In this document: one piece after another, positions 1-11,576 of the stretch
How the letters are laid out: every line of letters begins with the position of its first letter
How positions within the stretch are numbered: position 1 is the stretch's first letter
NCBI GenBank assembly: GCA_015680685.1
Contig: MNCI01022616.1
Span: forward strand, 62,364-126,363
Reading direction: 5' to 3'
Origin: Gnetum montanum
Taxonomy: Eukaryota; Streptophyta; Gnetopsida; Gnetales; Gnetaceae
DNA: 64,000 nucleotides
The notes under the pieces: model-generated
What the model was told of the DNA's origin: nothing
Seen by the model: only the letters and a program-made list of their open reading frames with translations
Databases searched by the model: none
Made by a program: the position numbers and the translations under genes

Positions 1-273
1 TATTATGTATTCTAATCATGTATATTAGTAAATTTATCTTATTAATACCTACTTTCTTATTCTTCATGCATTTATTCTTATCTCATTAAATAAATTTAAT
101 ATTTATCAAATATATCTGTATATCCAAATCATAAATCCTAACTATGAGGATAATGCCAACATTAAATATATTACATATAATAAAAGTAAGAGGATGATAA
201 TAACATATGTGTATGAGAGGTGATGAGGAAGAATCCCTAAAATCAAGGAATTAGTCAAAAGTTAATTTAGGAA
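1..273. other. AT-rich flank, no gene seen
   Basis: AT-rich DNA without a convincing reading frame or repeat on either strand. It lies upstream of the short LTR that starts near 274. Confidence 0.5.
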
Positions 274-503
274 TGTTGTTACATCACTCCATGTATAAAT
301 ATAAAGCTATGCTAATAGAATGCAGTGGCTCATCCCTTACCTTGGTTTGGTTTGGTTAGGGTGTAGAACCACTGCTCATTTCTCTGCATTCTTACTTGAT
401 CTACTATGAAATTTGTTTGGCTATTTTAATTTTTCTCATCTCTCAAATTTCTCTTCTCATAATGCTCTCAAATTTCTCTATCTCAATTCTCTCAATTCTT
501 TCA
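274..503 (+). repeat. Probable short LTR (copia-like)
   Basis: The segment begins TGTTG, ends TTTCA and carries a TATA-like stretch (TATAAATATAAAG, 293-305). It is followed by a pyrimidine-rich leader and, two bases after the end, by a sequence resembling the initiator-tRNA primer-binding site. That order (TG...TATA...CA, then PBS) is the 5' end of an LTR retrotransposon. No second copy was found in the window, so the start coordinate and family are inferred. Confidence 0.5.
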
Positions 504-505
504 TT

Positions 506-516
506 TGATATCAGAG
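506..516 (+). other. Primer-binding site remnant (tRNA-iMet type)
   Basis: TGATATCAGAG matches, with one change, the TGGTATCAGAG complement of the initiator methionine tRNA 3' end used by many plant LTR elements. It sits directly after the presumed LTR end. Confidence 0.5.
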
Positions 517-728
517 TTGAATGCTCATATTTATTTTTGGTTTATTAGCCCCAACAAAATTATCCTTGGACATATCATTTAAAAAATACATCCTCAAATA
601 AATTTTGCCTATATTGCCAAAAAGTTGTTTTTAGTACTTCCTTACCAGAGCTGAGAAGAAATAGACTTGTCCTTGAAGTGCAAACGCGCCCCTTCGTGTA
701 GCCACCTACGCATCGCCCCAATTTTCAG

Positions 729-1120
729 ATGGAGAACGACTCCAACAACGATCAAGTGCCGTTGATGGACCTCTTAAATCCAGATCATGCCGCTCTGGGC
801 TCAGCTGCATGCATTGACTAAGGCTTTTTCCAGATTATCAACCACGGTGTGCCTGGGAAGCATCTGCAAAATATCTGCAAAGGCTCCACGGAGTTCTTCG
901 CGTTGCAGTTGTAGAGAACCTCAAAGTGAAGTGAGACTTCCAGAGTCTGCTGGGGTTGGGATACTATGACACGGAGCTCACCAAAAACACTCGCAACAGG
1001 AAAAATGTCTTCGACGTCGTCGCCCACGAGGCTCTCGCTTTTTGGGCTGCAGATTCGGATCGATTCCGTACAGACCGTTTTCATCGGCAATACGTCACCA
1101 GAACAAAGCTTAAGCAGGCC
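729..1120 (+). pseudogene. 2-oxoglutarate/Fe(II) dioxygenase fragment, broken
   Basis: From the ATG at 729 the frame reads like the N-terminus of plant DOXC-type dioxygenases: an acidic start, VPLMDLL, then after an in-frame stop GFFQIINHGVPGKHL, the family's N-terminal signature. After a frame change around 920-960 it continues GYYDTELTKNTRN.KNVFD, the segment before the catalytic core. The His-x-Asp...His iron site and 2-oxoglutarate-binding Arg are absent, so only the non-catalytic N-terminal third remains. Intact relatives use 2-oxoglutarate and Fe(II) to oxidise hormones or specialised metabolites in the cytosol; which substrate is not visible. With a premature stop, a frameshift and no C-terminus it cannot encode an enzyme. 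An LTR and PBS lie just upstream, so capture by a retroelement is possible but unproven. Confidence 0.75.
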
Positions 1121-2454
1121 CTGTATATATTCAACATTACCTGGTCATCAAGGAATGTGCCATCATCCCCATTTTATTTCCAAAAGGCTGATGCAGAAAA
1201 TTCAAAATCCACAAAATTCAAAATCCACAACAATGGTGCTGCACAACTGCATATTCAACCCACACTTTTCATGGCAAATATAACAGCCAAGAATTCGGCA
1301 GAGGATCTCGTAACCTACGGTGCATACTTGTTTTCTTCGTAATTGTAATTGGCGAGTAGCAGCAATGAAAAAACATGGCTACACTGTCAAAGAGAACCAA
1401 GAGTGGCAGCGTCAACCATATCAAAGTTGGTGCCATTAATTTAAACAAAAAGGTTCGCATGCCATATCGCGAAGAAAGCCGGAACATAGCGGACTAAGAT
1501 ATTTCTCAGGCAAGTAATATCTAAATTTAAAATAATTTTATATCTTCCCATTGAAGAGGGAAGATGGTATATCAATGACAAGATTTTTGTTAAAACCCCT
1601 TTATTATATTAATTTGTTTAATGATCATCTCAAATTACTTAAATGGATAATCAACCATAGGATCCACCATTCTTACGGAATAATTTATCTTTTTATTATT
1701 GTGATGAAATGGCATTAATTATATTTTTTTAAAAGCCTATCTAACATTATTTTATAGCTCTCCAATATTTATAACAAGGTGACCCCCTATGGTAATTTGT
1801 AGTTTTTTATCTTTCAAAATTATGAGACATGTTGTATTTTTGATAAAAGAAGAACAAGATGAAGACAAAGAAGGCCTAGGCGACAACCAAAGCAAGATAA
1901 AAACATGACCTCAAGCCTATAACATCATGAGCATGCAGATGATAAGATAAGGCACATTATCTATTCAATGCAACTTTACATGGCAAACTTAATTCTTGAG
2001 AATGTGCACTATTAAATATTTACCTTTTCATGGTATCAGTTACAATTTTCTTTATTGAATGCTCAATACATTTATATTAGAGCGAGAACATGGGGATAGT
2101 TGTTTTAAATTTTAAAACAAAGCATCGATGTGATTGGCTATGAAAAATCCCATCAATGTTGCGATGGCATTTTTAAGTTATATTTCACATTTCCTAGGGT
2201 GTTTCTACACCTATCCAAGATTGAAATTTGAGTGGAGATGCCAATATGCAACACCCTGGTTTAATGTTTGCAATTAAATTGTTGCCAAAGAATGGAGCTA
2301 TCTATTTATAGAATGTACATATTTAGGGCAAACTATATAAAAATACACACAGCATTTGCATAGTAGATGCTAGTGTTGTGGCCAATCTCACCCATGCTAT
2401 TGCACGAGGCCATGATCAACAAAACTATCTTGTAAAATCATATATTGTTTCACC
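1121..2454. other. Intergenic, nothing recognised
   Basis: AT-rich DNA with short scattered frames only. I see no RNA gene, coding exon or well-delimited repeat. Confidence 0.5.
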
Positions 2455-2580
2455 AAGTAATGTTAATGTGCAGGAAGGTGGATTGACATGCGGAAAGGTG
2501 AATTGATGTGTAGGGAGGTGGACTGACATGCAAGAAGGTGGACCGACATGCAGAAAGGTGAAATGTCATTAGCAGGCAAC
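2455..2580. repeat. Minisatellite of about 20-24 bp units
   Basis: Five or so imperfect copies of a unit resembling AAGGTGGACTGACATGCAGA stand head to tail. Units differ by substitutions and small indels, so the array is old. The minus-strand frame across it (repeated HLSACRSTFLH-like peptide) is a by-product of the repeat, not a gene. Confidence 0.75.
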
Positions 2581-2599
2581 TATAAAGTAGAGACTGTAG

Positions 2600-3545
2600 A
2601 CAACATAGAGGGAGGGGGTTGGGGGAGGAGAGCGAGGACCTCCTTAACAAAGTAAGGTCTCTTCCTAAATAGCTACGTCTCTCTCCATTCAGGTGCATGC
2701 AGGTGGGCAAGGGTTGAGAAACCACCAGACGATGAATGTTTTTCTCTATTCTCCTATTTTTCTTGGGGCAACAATGGTGCAACTGTGGCAGGCGGGTTCT
2801 GCAGTCTTGTTTCTTTATTCTTAACAATAGACTAGTCACAGTTAGTAGTAGTAAAGCTATGTGGACAGTGGTCAACAATCTCAGCAGGAAATCAAGAGGT
2901 GGTGGTTTTCATTTCTCATTTTATGAGAAACTCGTGACAGTGGTAGACGTAGGACTAGAGACAACAATGCATTTACAGGCACGTGATAGCGAGATCTGGT
3001 GGCTTGTTCTCTCTCTCTCTCTTTGTGCTGCAATGTTGCAACAGTTGATAGTAGTTGTTGTAGGAACGAGTTTTACAATTTCATTCTATTTTTGGTGGGC
3101 AGTGCATCCCCGACAAGGTTCTCCAAACAAGGACAAATTTTCCTCTCTTGTGCTAGTGATGAGCCATGTCCTGTCTATGCATTAGAGATGCATCAGCGGG
3201 CCCCTTCATCTAGCCTCTTCTCTCTCTCTCTCTCTCTCTCTCNAGCTATAGGTAATGTTGGCTATGGTAGTGTATGCAATGAACCAATGACGATGAACGG
3301 TAGTAGCAGTTGGGAAGCAAGGAAAATTTATTTTGGTTATTTTTTATATTCTTAAATTCGAGACACTCATTCTAATTAAAATTCTCTCTCTCTCTCTTTA
3401 CTATTTTCAAAAGGCTACATAGCCCTCTTTAGCTAAAACTATTCCCAAGTTTCCATACCTATATGAGAGGTACCCTAGGCAATAGTCTTCTCAAACGAGT
3501 TTTCTTTCCCTGATGTTGGTGCATCTAAAATTTATGTATCAACAG
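2600..3545 (+). repeat. LTR-like repeat, first copy (R/U5-like end)
   Basis: The segment 3405-3545 matches 44330-44470 in order and content (AAAAGGC.ACRTARCCCTCTT, then CCCTAGGCAATAGTCT, ending ATTTATGYATCAACA). Both copies have (CT)n tracts about 200 bp upstream. The end ATCAACA suits the 3' end of an LTR, but no primer-binding site follows, so this is a 3' or solo LTR. The 5' limit is uncertain. The long frames at 2736-3355 carry no recognisable domain. One N is present at 3243. Confidence 0.5.
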
Positions 3546-4479
3546 CTAGTATGTATAACATATATATAGAGGGTTATACATAGTGCTTCACTAAGTGCAT
3601 GAGGTGAAAAATTCTAAAGATATTTACTAATATATATAGAATTTATAAAAAAAGGAATTAAACACTCACATTTGTAGTTATTATTGCAAATGCATACCAC
3701 TCTTCTACCCAGGTTGGTTAATAAATAATATATTTTATATATAATTTGAACATATTTTTAAGTCTTACCCTTGCCTACTAGCAAGCACATAATCATGATT
3801 AAAATGGACATGCAATGTATATGGATGGGTGGACCCATGAACCAATGTGGATCTACCTTTAGTTTCTCATATCATTGTGTTAGAAACCATAAAAATAGGT
3901 TGTACAATAAACAATATTTATGTGTGGTATTTATGATAAATAAAATTACCTCACTACATTAAAATATTAGGGAAACTATATCATTGTACCAGAAGATATT
4001 GCATTTATAATTTATGTAAATATTATATAAATTCAAAAATAATACAAACTTGACTTGTATTTTTAAATATTTTATAAATAGCCTTACATTAAAGAACTAG
4101 CGTTCTTTGTGTTTTTGTGTGTTAAGTCTCCTTTCAGAATTGTTTGGGCATGTACCAGACAATTAAAGTGTGAAACTAAATCATTCACATGTCTTGGACA
4201 GAATTCATTTATTGGCCTGTGTGGCTTCGCTAAAATTTACAAAGTCCCAAGTCAACCGGTCGTAGGTCTTAAATGAAAGATAAAGCCTTGCCTATCCATC
4301 CCCTATTTAAACCTAGTAACAAAGAGGAAAGCATCCCCTAAGGGTACAACTATTCTTAGATATTTTTGAATACTCCTAACTCCTATCATAATAACTTTTC
4401 TTGCCATTCAAAACACTCCTTATTCTATTTCCAAGTACTAACCGTTCAAAACAATGATTGCGTGTATACTATTACATCG
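3546..4479. other. Intergenic, nothing recognised
   Basis: AT-rich stretch between the LTR-like repeat and the end of the broken glycosyltransferase. The ATG frame at 3771-3962 (63 residues) matches nothing I know. Confidence 0.45.
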
Positions 4480-5902
4480 GTCGGTTCCAGAAGATTTCCA
4501 GTGAGACACAGTAGCAGCCATAACTTTCCAAGAACTACCACCTTCCTACAAAGCTTGGTAGGCCTCCCTCTGCAACTCCTTCACTCTTTTCCTCACCTTC
4601 TTCCCGGCCTCACCCCTCATCAAATCCACCACACATCTCTGCAACTCTTCAACACTTACAAACCCATCATTATGATCATCCATCTCCACCCCTATTCCAA
4701 CCCCAAAAACTTCACTAATAATAGCAGCATTAACATGCTGCTCTGCAAACATGGGCCATGCCACAATTGGAACACTGCAAACAATACTCTCCACCGTGGA
4801 ATTCCAGCCGCAGTGGCTCACAAACCCACCCACCGCCCATGCGAAGGCACATCTATCTGAGCCACCCACGTCGACACAACTTGGCCCTGGTCTCAGGTCC
4901 CTTCAACAAACCCACCTAGAAGAATGTCCTCCACGCGCTAGCCATCCACGTCCACGGCCTCCAAATAACTAGCCAAAAGCTCTGATGGCAGCCGGACGAC
5001 CCACAAAAATGGGCACGCGCTCATCTCTAGACCCCGCGCAATCTCTGCTACCTACGCCGCGGACACCGTAGCACCGCTACCAAACAAAACGTACACCATC
5101 GACCTCACCGGCTGCAAATCCAACCACTTCAAGTATTCCTTTGTTTCCGATTTCGTCCGACTGGACCCGAAGACGATAGGACCGACGACATAGAACGGTG
5201 GGATGCGGCCGCAGAATCATTTGTGAAGGAGTGCGAGGGGTCCTTCCATGGGGTCCATGGTGTTGACGTAGATGCCGGCAGCGCGGTGGAGATGGAGACA
5301 GCTGCGCAAAAATTTTTGGAAGAGCGGTCTAGATGGGTCCTCATTCATGAGCGCCGAGCTTGCACGCATGGCAAGCCCGAAAATTGAATACCGAAGTTGA
5401 CATCCTTGAGCACCGTCCGGATCTGCTCCACCAGCATCGGCATCTCCAGAATGAGGGCCGCGTATGCCACAGACATCGTCAAGAAGACCTACGTCGGAAT
5501 GCCTTCCTCCGCTGTGGCGTTGATGAGATTGGTGCAGAACATGTCTGTTATCAGGCACGCCGGACAGCTTTCCTCGACTAGGTGCCAGATCAGTTCCTCG
5601 CATGATAAAACTGCCAAGGTTATGTGCTCGTCCATTCTGAGGCTCCAGTCCGAGAGCTGCGGGTCTAGAATGATGAGGAGGTTGATTAGCAGGCTAGACA
5701 ATTTCAGAGCGTCTAGGTGGGGACCTGTTCTTGGGCAGCTGTGCGAAGATTTGTTGAGAATGAAGGTGATTTTGCAACCGAAATTCATAGCCAGACGCAG
5801 GCACAGCTTGTAGAATGGGATGACATGACCGGCACCGGGAATCGAAAACACAGCAACATCGAACAGTTGCTTGACTTCGGTTTTCTTCTGCTCGCATGCC
5901 AT
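4480..5902 (-). pseudogene. UDP-glycosyltransferase (family 1), broken
   Basis: The frame starts MACEQKKTEVKQLFDVAVFS and continues with IPGAGHVIPFYKLC, the N-terminal acceptor domain with its catalytic-type His. Mid-part peptides include AGIYVNTMDPMEGP and VVGPIVFGSS. The C-terminal UDP-sugar signature (PSPG box) is present: GGFVSHCGWNSTVESI, then VPIVAWPMFAEQHVNAA, then an EGGSSW tail after a stop at 4546-4548. Box details and the FGSG motif resemble UGT72/UGT88-type enzymes, which glycosylate phenolics in the cytosol. The frame is broken by a TAG near 5487, a TGA near 5345 and frameshifts between 4870 and 5350. All parts are in order with no intron, and total length is close to a normal UGT of about 470 residues. 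A gypsy LTR ends 16 bp upstream of the ATG, so the promoter is displaced. The break order (insertion or coding decay first) is not visible. Confidence 0.85.
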
Positions 5903-5918
5903 GGTTGGTGTCACTGGG

Positions 5919-6490
5919 TGAATTGCAGTGGATAATTTTTCACACCAGGTGATAGCGCTAAGTGCCCCAGCTACTCGCAACAAACGCAAACGCAACACAA
6001 CAAACGTGACAACGATGCACAAGCTAAAAGAAAACACGCTTACAGGAAAATTCCCAACCTTTACTCACAAAGGAATACGTTCCAACAGATATAGAGGATG
6101 CCCCAATGTGAGCAGAGCCTCTTGCTTTTATAGACGCGAGCATACCTGGCCTTACCAGTGCACTCCTGGGACTGGTGTTACAAACGCATCACTTGCCGAT
6201 TCGATCTTCCATCTGCTTCACCCCAAATGGCAATAGCAAATGTGCATGCGCTACACTTGGGCGAACCCAACAATAGTCCCCTCACATGCATCGCACTTGG
6301 CTTCCTCTAGTGACAAGAGGTGTACATGCGCTACACTTGGATGAATCCAACTACAACACCCTTGCATACATCGCACCTAGCTTTGCCTAGCGATACTAGA
6401 TGTCTTTCCACACACCAAGTGTGGGTCAAATGTAGCTCACGTACACCTGCACGTGAGCATATGGTAGCGACAGCTTAAGACTCTGTGACA
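5919..6490 (-). repeat. 3' LTR of the gypsy element
   Basis: Minus-strand ends are TGT...TCA. It aligns along its length with 8706-9288, with scattered, mostly transition-type differences. It contains internal imperfect repeats of about 100 bp (two copies of a GCGCTACACTTGG-containing block). A TATA motif is at 6125-6132. Confidence 0.9.
6125..6132 (-). promoter_or_regulatory. TATA box in 3' LTR
   Basis: TATAAAAG on the minus strand, conserved in the other LTR. From this LTR, transcription would run leftward into the broken glycosyltransferase. Confidence 0.55.
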
Positions 6491-6504
6491 AACCCACCCC
6501 CACT
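6491..6504 (-). other. Polypurine tract
   Basis: AGTGGGGGTGGGTT on the minus strand directly abuts the 3' LTR, the expected place for plus-strand priming. Confidence 0.8.
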
Positions 6505-7232
6505 AGATGAGTTCGATGTCCTTGTCAAAAGTTCCTCCGAATAGGAGTTGGATCAACTCCTCACCATGCTCCCATGTGGCATCCATTGCACTACTGTCCT
6601 CACACTGGAACAAGTAGTTGGTGCATCGATCCCTTCGACTCACACCCTCAATCTGATGGCTAAGAATCCTCTTAGCCATTCTTCAGAATTTCATTCAACT
6701 AAGCAAATTTGTTGCCTGGTTCTCCTAACCAAGTCGATGAACCCAATCAACGTCGAGCTCTGCAAAGTACTCCAGCACCTTGCCTGCTTCTCTGGAGAGC
6801 GCCAGTTCTCCATTCAGGGTCTCAAAAAGTTGAAGGTAGCAAGCCTCCAATAGGACCCACAACTACCTTCGCAGTTCATCCCACTTGATGGGGGACGTTC
6901 AATGCAGAACACTCAGGAGCGCTCTTGCCCCTGTTTCCACTTTTATCATGATATGAAACATTCATAGGCAATCTTGCCCTTGGTTCTAGCCCTGTCTAAT
7001 GGTCTACCTCCATCCCTAAAGGTAAGACCTTGGGTAGCTCTAATGGCACTACATCTGTAGATCCCGTTAACAGATTTTCCACACAATTAGGAACATTCAC
7101 TATCTGGTTCTTCTTGATCTCTACCAAGGCACCTAGCATAGTGATTTCACCCCGTTTTACCCCCAAGTTCCTTTGAGCTACCAATTTAAACATCGTTTTT
7201 GGCTCTTTACATTTTATAGGAATGAAGTTCAG
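6505..7232 (-). pseudogene. Degraded protease-RT linker of the gypsy element
   Basis: 6996-7193 reads as the spacer between protease and reverse transcriptase (ending LPKVLPLGMEVDH, like the PPRREVDH-type motif that precedes RT). Beyond it the frames are short and I cannot identify RT, RNase H or integrase motifs, so pol is deleted or decayed beyond recognition. Confidence 0.6.
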
Positions 7233-7613
7233 TTACCTTTCATCGGCAATCAACATCGCACCCAAGTGTGGTGCCACTAGAGCTTTCGCCCTTACAAAGA
7301 ATTCCATGCCCAAAATCAACTCGAAGTCATCTAAAGAGATGACAACAAAATCACAAACGTCTTCCCAGAGACCAACTCTAAGAAAGGAAGAAATCATCCC
7401 ATGAACTGGCCATGCGCCCGAGTTTGCAGCCTTGACCTTGTTCTGGCTCTTGGCGACGGTCAAGCAAAGGTTCTTCACCAAACGCTGGGATGCAAAATTG
7501 TTCGTTGCTCCCGTATCCACCATTGCGGTTACCTTTTGTCTGTTGAGAATGATCTCAACAAACATCAACTCGTTGGATGGAGCCAAATTTTGACAAGAAA
7601 GGGTATTCAGCAA
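7233..7613 (-). CDS. Retroelement aspartic protease (gypsy)
   Basis: A 126-residue frame with the retropepsin active-site motif VDTGATNNFAS at about residues 36-46 and a downstream FELILGMEFF segment, matching the ILGMDWL-type motif that closes the domain. It would cleave the element's own polyprotein. It follows gag almost directly on the minus strand. It opens without a clear start of its own and is presumably part of a gag-pol polyprotein. No stop interrupts it, but partners downstream are lost. Confidence 0.85.
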   Translation of the reverse strand: MLNTLSCQNLAPSNELMFVEIILNRQKVTAMVDTGATNNFASQRLVKNLCLTVAKSQNKVKAANSGAWPVHGMISSFLRVGLWEDVCDFVVISLDDFELILGMEFFVRAKALVAPHLGAMLIADER

Positions 7614-8534
7614 CTATGATGGATTACACCTCGCATTGCTGCACTCTCCCTCAAACTCCTCCTGAAGTCTGAGAGATGAAAGCTTCTCCCTCGAAGGATA
7701 ATCGCAAGCCCAATGTGGTCCATCACAAATGAAGCACCTAGACAAGAATTTTTTTCCTTGGGAGGCTCCATCTCCCTTGGGTTTGAAGGGCGTCCCCTCC
7801 TTCTTATCTTTCGGGCCTCCATGTTGTTTTCCTTCATTCTTGCTCTTCAAGTGGGACTTCTTCTGCTCTGAATTGGATTTAGAGTTGCCCCGTTTGTAAT
7901 CGACCAAGCCATCCGTAGCAGCTATGGCCATTGGCAGATCTTTCACGTTCTGCCTTCTTAGCTCTGCCTGAGCCCATGGCTGCAAACCTGAAAGAAAGTT
8001 AAACAGCCTATCCTCGTCAGACATATTCTTTATATCTAGTATCAAGGAACTAAATTCCTTAAAGTATTCGCGCAGGGTAGTGGTGTGTCTCAGGTTTCTA
8101 AGAGACTCCCATGCTACCCAAGCATCATTCAAGGGAAGGAATTGATCCTTCAGCTCCTTTCTCAACGTCTTCCACGTTGTGATTTGAGGGCGACCAGTAC
8201 TCGCATCATTCTCCAGCTCCGTCCTCCACCAGAGTTTTGCATCTTCCACAAGATACATGCTCGTTATCATGACCCTATGATCCCCATGAACATGAGCAAC
8301 ACAAAAGTATTACTTCATGTCCCAGAGAAAGTTTTCCAACTCCTTCGCATTTCGACTTCCTCCATACTGTTTTGGTTCTGGCACCTTCAGTTTAGAGTTT
8401 TTGGGGTTACCACTCCCATGAGAAGATCCTGCAACGATCTTCTTTAGCAACATGATCTCATCTTCAAGAGATAACAAGCGTACCTTTAGAGCATCAATCT
8501 TGTCCACATGAGATTTGAGTTCATTCTGCACCAC
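7614..8534 (-). pseudogene. Gypsy gag with zinc knuckle, one in-frame stop
   Basis: Starts MVQNELKSHVDKIDALKVRL, a coiled-coil leader, then KVPEPKQYGGSRNAKELENF. After a stop at about 8308 the same frame continues with the retrotransposon gag core (ITSMYLVEDAKLWWR, then LKDQFLPLNDAWVA, then MSDEDRLFNFLSGLQPWAQ). A basic segment and a CFICDGPHWACDYP zinc knuckle end it. The interrupting TAA stands where relatives have Gln (WDMxQYF), so it is one C-to-T change. Gag would form the element's particle in the cytoplasm. Confidence 0.9.
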
Positions 8535-8681
8535 ATCATTGCTCTGCTACAGATCATTAATATCCCTATGATGCAGAACTGTCTGGTCTGCAAGGGATCG
8601 AGCATTTGGAGTAGGTGCTCCAATCAACGCTTCCAAAATAGCGACGCGCTCAGAAAGGTCCTCCATCATGAACAGCCTTAC

Positions 8682-8693
8682 GCTCTAATACCA
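8682..8693 (-). other. Primer-binding site (initiator Met tRNA)
   Basis: TGGTATTAGAGC on the minus strand differs by one base from TGGTATCAGAGC. It lies 12 bp inside the 5' LTR, fixing the element's orientation. Confidence 0.85.
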
Positions 8694-8705
8694 ACTATCA
8701 TTAGG

Positions 8706-9288
8706 TGAATTGTAGCGGATAATTTTTCGCACTAGGTGATAGCGCTAAGTGCCCCAACACTTAGCCAGCTACTCGCAACAAACGCAAATGCAACACAACG
8801 AACGCGACAACGATGCAGAAGATCAAAGGAAACACGCTTACAGGAAAACTCCTAACCTTTACTCACAAAGGAATACGTTATAACAGATATAGAGGATGCC
8901 CCAATGTGAGTAGAGCCTCTTGCTTTTATAGGCGCAAGCGTACCTGGCCTTACCAGTGCACTCCTGTGACTAGTGTTACAAACGCCTCACTTGCTGATTC
9001 AATCCTCCATCTGCTTCACCCCAGATGGCGATAGCAGATGTGCATGCACTACACTTGGGCAAACCCAATAGTAGTCCCCTTGCATGCATCACACTTGGCT
9101 TCCTCTAATGACAAGAGGTGTACATGCGCTACACCTGGATGAATCCAACTACAACACCCTCGCATGCATCGCACCTGGCTTCACCTAGCGATACCAGATG
9201 TCTTTCCACACACCAAGTGTGGGTCAAATGTAGCTCACATACACTTGCACGTGAGCATAGGGTAGCGACAGCTTAAGACTCTGTAACA
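8706..9288 (-). repeat. 5' LTR of the gypsy element
   Basis: Partner of 5919-6490; minus-strand ends TGTTACAG...CAATTCA. A TATAAAAG box is at 8933-8940. Divergence from the partner is visible by eye but was not computed. Confidence 0.9.
8933..8940 (-). promoter_or_regulatory. TATA box in 5' LTR
   Basis: TATAAAAG on the minus strand, same place as in the 3' LTR. It is the likely promoter of the element's genomic RNA. Confidence 0.6.
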
Positions 9289-11543
9289 GTTGGTTACTAT
9301 GAAGCATGAACTCTGATGCCGACTCTGTTCAGTGTGTATCGGGATTAAGACTAAAAATTATAAATAGAATTTGGGGAGAACATACCTCATGATGATTGGC
9401 CAACATTTTGTGTGGCCATGGAAGGCATGTCCAAAGACGCATGTCTTTTCGTAGAGTTTAGAATGGTCTCTCAAGTCTCAACCAAAGAAGTCTAGAACCA
9501 TTGATGATGTCTCCACGTAAATAGACACCAGTGGAATTTTAGATTGAGTAGAAAATGGTTAGAGGTTTAAAACATTTTCTAGAAATCAAAATCTTTTCCA
9601 CTTAAACAGACACCAGTGGAATTTTAGATTGGGAGAAAATGGTTGAAGGTTTAAAACCTTTTTTCAAAATCGAAATCTTCTCGAAAAAAAGACAAAGTGC
9701 TAAAAGAATCTAAGAATCTTTAGTAAAATTGGTTTCCAACGTTTTATTTATAGAATTTCACTTCTGGGAAAAAATGCCAAAATAATGGAATTTTAAAATA
9801 AATTTTTAAGAAGAATTCTCCTTTGCATGTCAAATAGAAATGATTTACATCAGCATTTTATAGTCACGGTGAAATCTGTGACCTTTTAAAACACGAGTTA
9901 TTGACTGAATAAAAAGGGCTCTTAATGGTAATGCAATTTCTGAAATCATTGAAATCATTGTGATAAAAAAAGGGTTGCATGTCATATCCCAAAATTTCCA
10001 TAAATCAATTTATAAAATCATTTAAGGGATATGAATTCCACTTGGACTAATGGTAAAGTACTTGTTTCTTAAGTTGTATGACATAGTTTCAAGCCTAGGC
10101 ACAATCACTTGAAAGAGGTTAGGCCTTTACTCTTCCATTACTCTCCTAAGATCCCACGTTAATGGGATGAGCATTGAGCCTTTAGGTTCTTTTTTTAGAG
10201 ATTATCAATTAATTACTTAGAAAACTATGTAATCCATATAAAACACTTAATCTCGAAAATAATCATTTCAGAAATTTTAATATACCAAGTATAAAACCTT
10301 ATAATCCCATAAGCATACTTGAACAAACCATAAAGAATAAAACATATAACAAAATCCATGTAATGTTACACCAACATCTCAAATATAAATTTATGATATA
10401 TATAGTTTCATGAGATACAATAGATAATCATATGGATCATTTTAAAATCCATAATATAACTCCAAGTATACAGTGATGCCTAAATTCTCTATTTGTATTG
10501 CACCATTTTTTCCACTACATACTCTGATCTACTAATCACATTATTACATAGAAACTCCATCTAAGTTGTCAACTATAATCCACATGAAATACATGTAAGA
10601 AGGATTAAAACACCTTCACATTGGAGAAAACCATCTTAGAGCCACCTAGGATAAAGCTCGAAGATGGGGCCTATACTGTAAAATACACTATTAGAACCAA
10701 TAGCAAACTCGATTAATTAAATTGTTAATCAAAATCATTAACAATTAATGTTAGCATACTAATCATTATTATTATATACTATTAACATATCTGTTAATGA
10801 AAACCATTACCAATTACTATTAATGCATGAATCACCACTAATCTATGGTAGGACTAAGGTAGTGATATTTCTTGTGAGTTTTTAGCATTAGATGTTGGAA
10901 TAGCTACAAGGCTAATACTAACTTATCTAGTTACCAAGGTTTCTTAGTTATGAACCTTACCTCTCTAGACTAATCTTCATGAATGTGCAATTATTTGATT
11001 GTGTCATAGCTAGTATAAACTTTATAGCCACTCTAAGTCTTAGCTTTCACTATTATCTCAAGTTTGCTGATACATCACTATATACATTGGGTTCATAGGT
11101 CAATTTCAAAGTCAACTTTATTATGGCAAGACTAGCCATGCAATGTGCCACTAGGTTGACAAAATCCTCTAAATCAACTTTACGAAGGCAAGACCTATTA
11201 TCTCCATATCAAAAATCCTAATCCTAACTCTTCAATACTATGGACATGCCCATACACACCTAAAATGATAGCTATCCATTGTCATCAAATGTTGTGATTT
11301 ACATCAAATTTTCTCCACATCTTGTGGCTTTGCAAAATGTAGAAGAATTCCATCACCATTGTAGGAATATGATGATACAAGATGCCTTGAAGGACGAAAA
11401 GAGAATATAGAAAGGCAAAATAGAATCATTTACAAAAATGAGAACAACAAACAAGAGTTAGAATAGAAAAATAGAATAATTAAAAAGGTAGCTTTGAAAA
11501 GGGTTGATCTTTAACAAAATAGTGGTGAAAAAGGATCAATCTT

Positions 11544-11576
<33 letters not shown>

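Larger units (their letters stand above)
5919..9288 (-). mobile_element. Ty3/gypsy LTR retrotransposon, internally deleted
   Basis: Two similar LTRs (5919-6490 and 8706-9288) bracket about 2.2 kb of internal DNA. Read on the minus strand the order is 5' LTR, primer-binding site, gag, zinc knuckle, protease, degraded remainder, polypurine tract, 3' LTR. Reverse transcriptase, RNase H and integrase are missing, so it was mobilised in trans or lost pol later. The flanking pentamers (CTGGG left, GTTGG right) do not form a clean target duplication. It sits immediately upstream of the glycosyltransferase ATG. Confidence 0.9.

Noticed and set aside
4366-6236. Plus-strand frames over the glycosyltransferase region
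   Set aside because: Shadows of the minus-strand UGT and of the gypsy LTR. No domain in these frames.
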